A DNA stretch of 64,000 bases from Bordetella parapertussis. Its GTDB lineage: Bacteria; Pseudomonadota; Gammaproteobacteria; Burkholderiales; Burkholderiaceae_B. The position numbers and the translations under genes are program-made. Below are positions 62,097 to 64,000 of the stretch, in pieces (the first letter of the stretch is position 1; each line of letters opens with the position of its first letter). Location: positions 16,453 to 80,452 of the forward strand of contig CAMDFD010000016.1 of assembly GCA_945897365.1 (NCBI GenBank). The letters run 5' to 3'. A model generated the notes under the pieces. It saw only the letters and a program-made list of their open reading frames with translations, made no database searches and was not told the DNA's origin.

Positions 62097-62158
62097 CGCT
62101 TTAGTCCATCTCATTTAAAAAAATAAAAATAAGGCTCAGAGATCAGAATGATCCAATC

Positions 62159-63397
62159 CTACTTTCCAAGATTGGATGCATCCAGGGTAGTTAAAAAATA
62201 ATTTGATAGCAATTGATGTCCATAAGGCGTTGGATGGACGCCATCTGCATAAAAATAACGTGATGTATCTACATTGGGGATTAACGTGGCTAATGAGCAA
62301 CCCAAGGAAGAGTTATTAAGAAAGAGATTATTTGGAGGAACCCCTTCTACACAAGCCATGCTAGTGGTATTCGAAATGCCATAAGCACCAGGGTTGGATA
62401 ATTGCAGTTGGCTTTGTGTAAATGTATCCACAAATAGAATGGGCATCTTCTTGATATTTGCTGCTAACTGATCATTGAAAACCTTGGTTAAGGATGTTGC
62501 AATCGCTGAAAGCTGCTCGCCTCCACCAAGCATCAAAGGCGTTTTGCCAACATCGGGGAGGTTGAAGACCGCAATATTTTTTGCACCCTTACTGATAATC
62601 TGAGACTGAATACTGTCCGTTAGAGTGGTAGCTAAAGCGAACATGTATTCATTACCAGCAATGATTGCAGCACCCACTTTCTGCTCACTTGAAAGATTTG
62701 GGTTTATAAGTTGCATCTGTACAGGCTCTGGCCACCCACTAAACGCTGCATACAATGACGCCCCTTCCCAGTTCCCTTGAGCAGCTAGCCCGATCGCTGT
62801 TAAATTCATTAATAAATCATTTGCGCCGATAAAGACCGCTACTAACTCGTTGCCCGTATAACCGCTTGGATTGCGCACGAGGTGCTTGGCCATCTGCAGA
62901 TTAAATGGGGTTGCCATTTTTCCAAGCGGCGCCGAACTATCCGCCAAAGCGGATAGGTTCATTTGCAGTAATGCCTGTTGCATTCCGTAACTATCAAAGC
63001 TAATTGGATTGGTGACCCTAGCCGCGCCTTGTGCATAGTTAGTACAGGAGGTGTATTCAACAATCGGTGCCCCAATAAAACCTTCATTGGTTGCATAAGG
63101 CAATACATTCGGTAAACCTGTTTGTGCTGTACAGGCATTTCCAATACCTAAAGATTGAGCCACATTCTCAACCCATAGCTTTGAGCTGGATGAATTGACT
63201 GTAAATCTACCGCCACCCACTGCTTCTACAGTTCCGACTTTGTAAGCCCCGGTATCGCTAAGACTGTCACCAAACACAACTAGCTGAGAAAATTTGGGAG
63301 CGGGCGGCTCGTTTGTTGAATCGCTACCTCCACAACCGGCCAAGAATAGGCTTATAGCGCCAAGAAATAATGTGCGAAGCTGATTTTTTTTAGTCAT
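62159..63397 (-). CDS. SGNH/GDSL hydrolase lipoprotein
   Basis: This 412-residue lipoprotein has the signal LRTLFLGAISLFLAGC with the lipobox Cys at 22. The nucleophile is S45 in VVFGDSLSDTGAY, block III is FIGANDLLMNL, and the C-terminal DGVHPTPYGHQLL holds the catalytic Asp-x-x-His. The form matches phospholipase/lecithinase/hemolysin-type lipases (COG3240), acting on esters at the cell surface. It is upstream of the binding-protein gene on the same strand. Confidence 0.92.
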   Translation of the reverse strand: MTKKNQLRTLFLGAISLFLAGCGGSDSTNEPPAPKFSQLVVFGDSLSDTGAYKVGTVEAVGGGRFTVNSSSSKLWVENVAQSLGIGNACTAQTGLPNVLPYATNEGFIGAPIVEYTSCTNYAQGAARVTNPISFDSYGMQQALLQMNLSALADSSAPLGKMATPFNLQMAKHLVRNPSGYTGNELVAVFIGANDLLMNLTAIGLAAQGNWEGASLYAAFSGWPEPVQMQLINPNLSSEQKVGAAIIAGNEYMFALATTLTDSIQSQIISKGAKNIAVFNLPDVGKTPLMLGGGEQLSAIATSLTKVFNDQLAANIKKMPILFVDTFTQSQLQLSNPGAYGISNTTSMACVEGVPPNNLFLNNSSLGCSLATLIPNVDTSRYFYADGVHPTPYGHQLLSNYFLTTLDASNLGK

Positions 63398-64000
63398 TTT
63401 GGTTTATTAAATATCTGTGCTAGGCAGTTAAAGATATTAAAAATTATTTGATGGACTAGATTGTTAGCTCAGCTAGCGATGAAGAAAAAGTGACAGACAT
63501 TTTACGCTAACTTTATCTTTTTGGGGCTTGTGAAATATTGTGGGTCGGTTTTTTAAGACCGTTTTAGCGATTGATTTAAGCTATGTTCCATCAATACTCA
63601 TTCTTGCTCTCCTGGGCGCTTCGCGCCAAAAAGACCAATGACTTTTTATCATTTTTCGGGCTGCCTAGTTTGGCCAGAGACCGGCTCTTTGCAGGTTGGC
63701 TTTTTGACCCCTACGCTTTCTAGTATGTTGGTCTGATATGCAAAAAGACATAGGCAACAAAAAAGCACCCTAAGGTGCTTAATTTGCTTGACTAATTGGC
63801 GGAGGCGCAGTCCTAACCTAGGCATGTATGGGTTTGGACACTAACCAGTCTGTTTAGAGACTTTTAGACTCCTCAACTCCTTGAAGATATTAAGAAAACT
63901 CACACTACTTAAGTGTTGTGAGTGCAGTGTCGTTTCTAAATCCATACACTTTTCACCAAAGCTGTCCAACCCATTATGGACGCGGAAATTGGTAACTCAA
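63398..64000. other. 603-base region with no convincing gene
   Basis: This region lies upstream of the GDSL lipoprotein gene and runs to the window edge. A 46-codon plus-strand frame at 63583-63723 (MFHQYSFLLSWALRAKKTND at its start) and a 52-codon minus-strand frame at 63841-63996 are open, but neither is recognisable. It holds a terminator (63759-63780), a near-palindrome CACACTACTTAAGTGTTGTG (63901-63920) and an imperfect inverted repeat (63823-63840 with 63963-63979). Confidence 0.5.
63757..63780 (-). terminator. Rho-independent terminator, minus strand
   Basis: Arms AAGCACC (63763-63769) and GGTGCTT (63774-63780) pair around CTAA. On the minus strand the stem is followed by six T residues. 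It implies a minus-strand transcript arriving from the right, from within 63784-64000 or beyond the window. Confidence 0.7.

Noticed and set aside
63461..63480. tRNA D-arm-like stretch TTAGCTCAGCTAGCG
   Set aside because: No anticodon stem, T arm or acceptor pairing follows, so it is a chance match.
63614..63630. Hairpin GGCGC-TTC-GCGCC as a terminator
   Set aside because: No T run follows on either strand in the needed position.
1..64000. CRISPR arrays, defence systems, prophage or transposase genes
   Set aside because: No repeat-spacer pattern, integrase, transposase, nuclease or phage structural motif was seen in any frame I read.

Overview
The window looks like a chromosomal segment of a betaproteobacterium of the order Burkholderiales, most plausibly Alcaligenaceae or a close relative. 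The inference rests on seven intact Bug/TctC-type periplasmic solute receptors with no tctA or tctB beside them, on several LysR-controlled catabolic islands, and on TRAP transporters, a form II CoxL-type molybdenum hydroxylase and a SorAB-type sulfite dehydrogenase. Base composition is moderate, and AT-rich gaps separate dense operons. I found no tRNA, rRNA, CRISPR array, intact insertion sequence or prophage.

Positions 1-25400 hold catabolic islands. A TRAP transporter (DctQ cut by the left edge, DctP) is followed on the minus strand by a split transketolase, with a LysR regulator divergent from it. A zinc alcohol dehydrogenase and a GMC flavoenzyme lie next. A plus-strand set encodes a TctC receptor, an amidase and an isochorismatase-type amidohydrolase. 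On the minus strand from 20513 to 11184 run a small membrane protein, a class II aldolase, a LysR regulator, an aminotransferase, hydantoinase/oxoprolinase A and B and two TctC receptors; a decayed third receptor follows. A complete TRAP transporter with a hydroxyproline-type deaminase of the DapA superfamily is divergent from an FCD-type GntR regulator.

Positions 25400-39780 hold a thiamine-diphosphate enzyme with a frameshifted cupin gene behind it, a divergent TctC gene, and a tight seven-gene minus-strand operon: Old Yellow Enzyme-type reductase, metallo-beta-lactamase-fold hydrolase, TctC, two MmgE/PrpD proteins and two more TctC receptors. A divergent LysR gene and a second, paralogous MBL hydrolase flank it. 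This operon is the best candidate in the window for an uncharacterised degradation pathway.

Positions 39780-48000 encode a CoxSLM-type molybdenum hydroxylase with its maturation genes moxR/coxD, coxE and coxG, preceded by sorAB. A strong predicted terminator lies between the structural and maturation genes. CoxL carries the form II active-site signature, so true CO oxidation is not supported.

Positions 48000-64000 hold an MFS transporter, two DUF4239-like membrane proteins around a lipoprotein and a two-subunit FAD sugar/alcohol dehydrogenase, a DUF4337-like membrane protein, a LapEBC-type type I secretion system whose substrate is not in the window, and two tandem lipoproteins (a Leu/Ile/Val-type binding protein and a GDSL hydrolase). 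The last 600 bases have no convincing gene but hold a minus-strand terminator and an imperfect inverted repeat.
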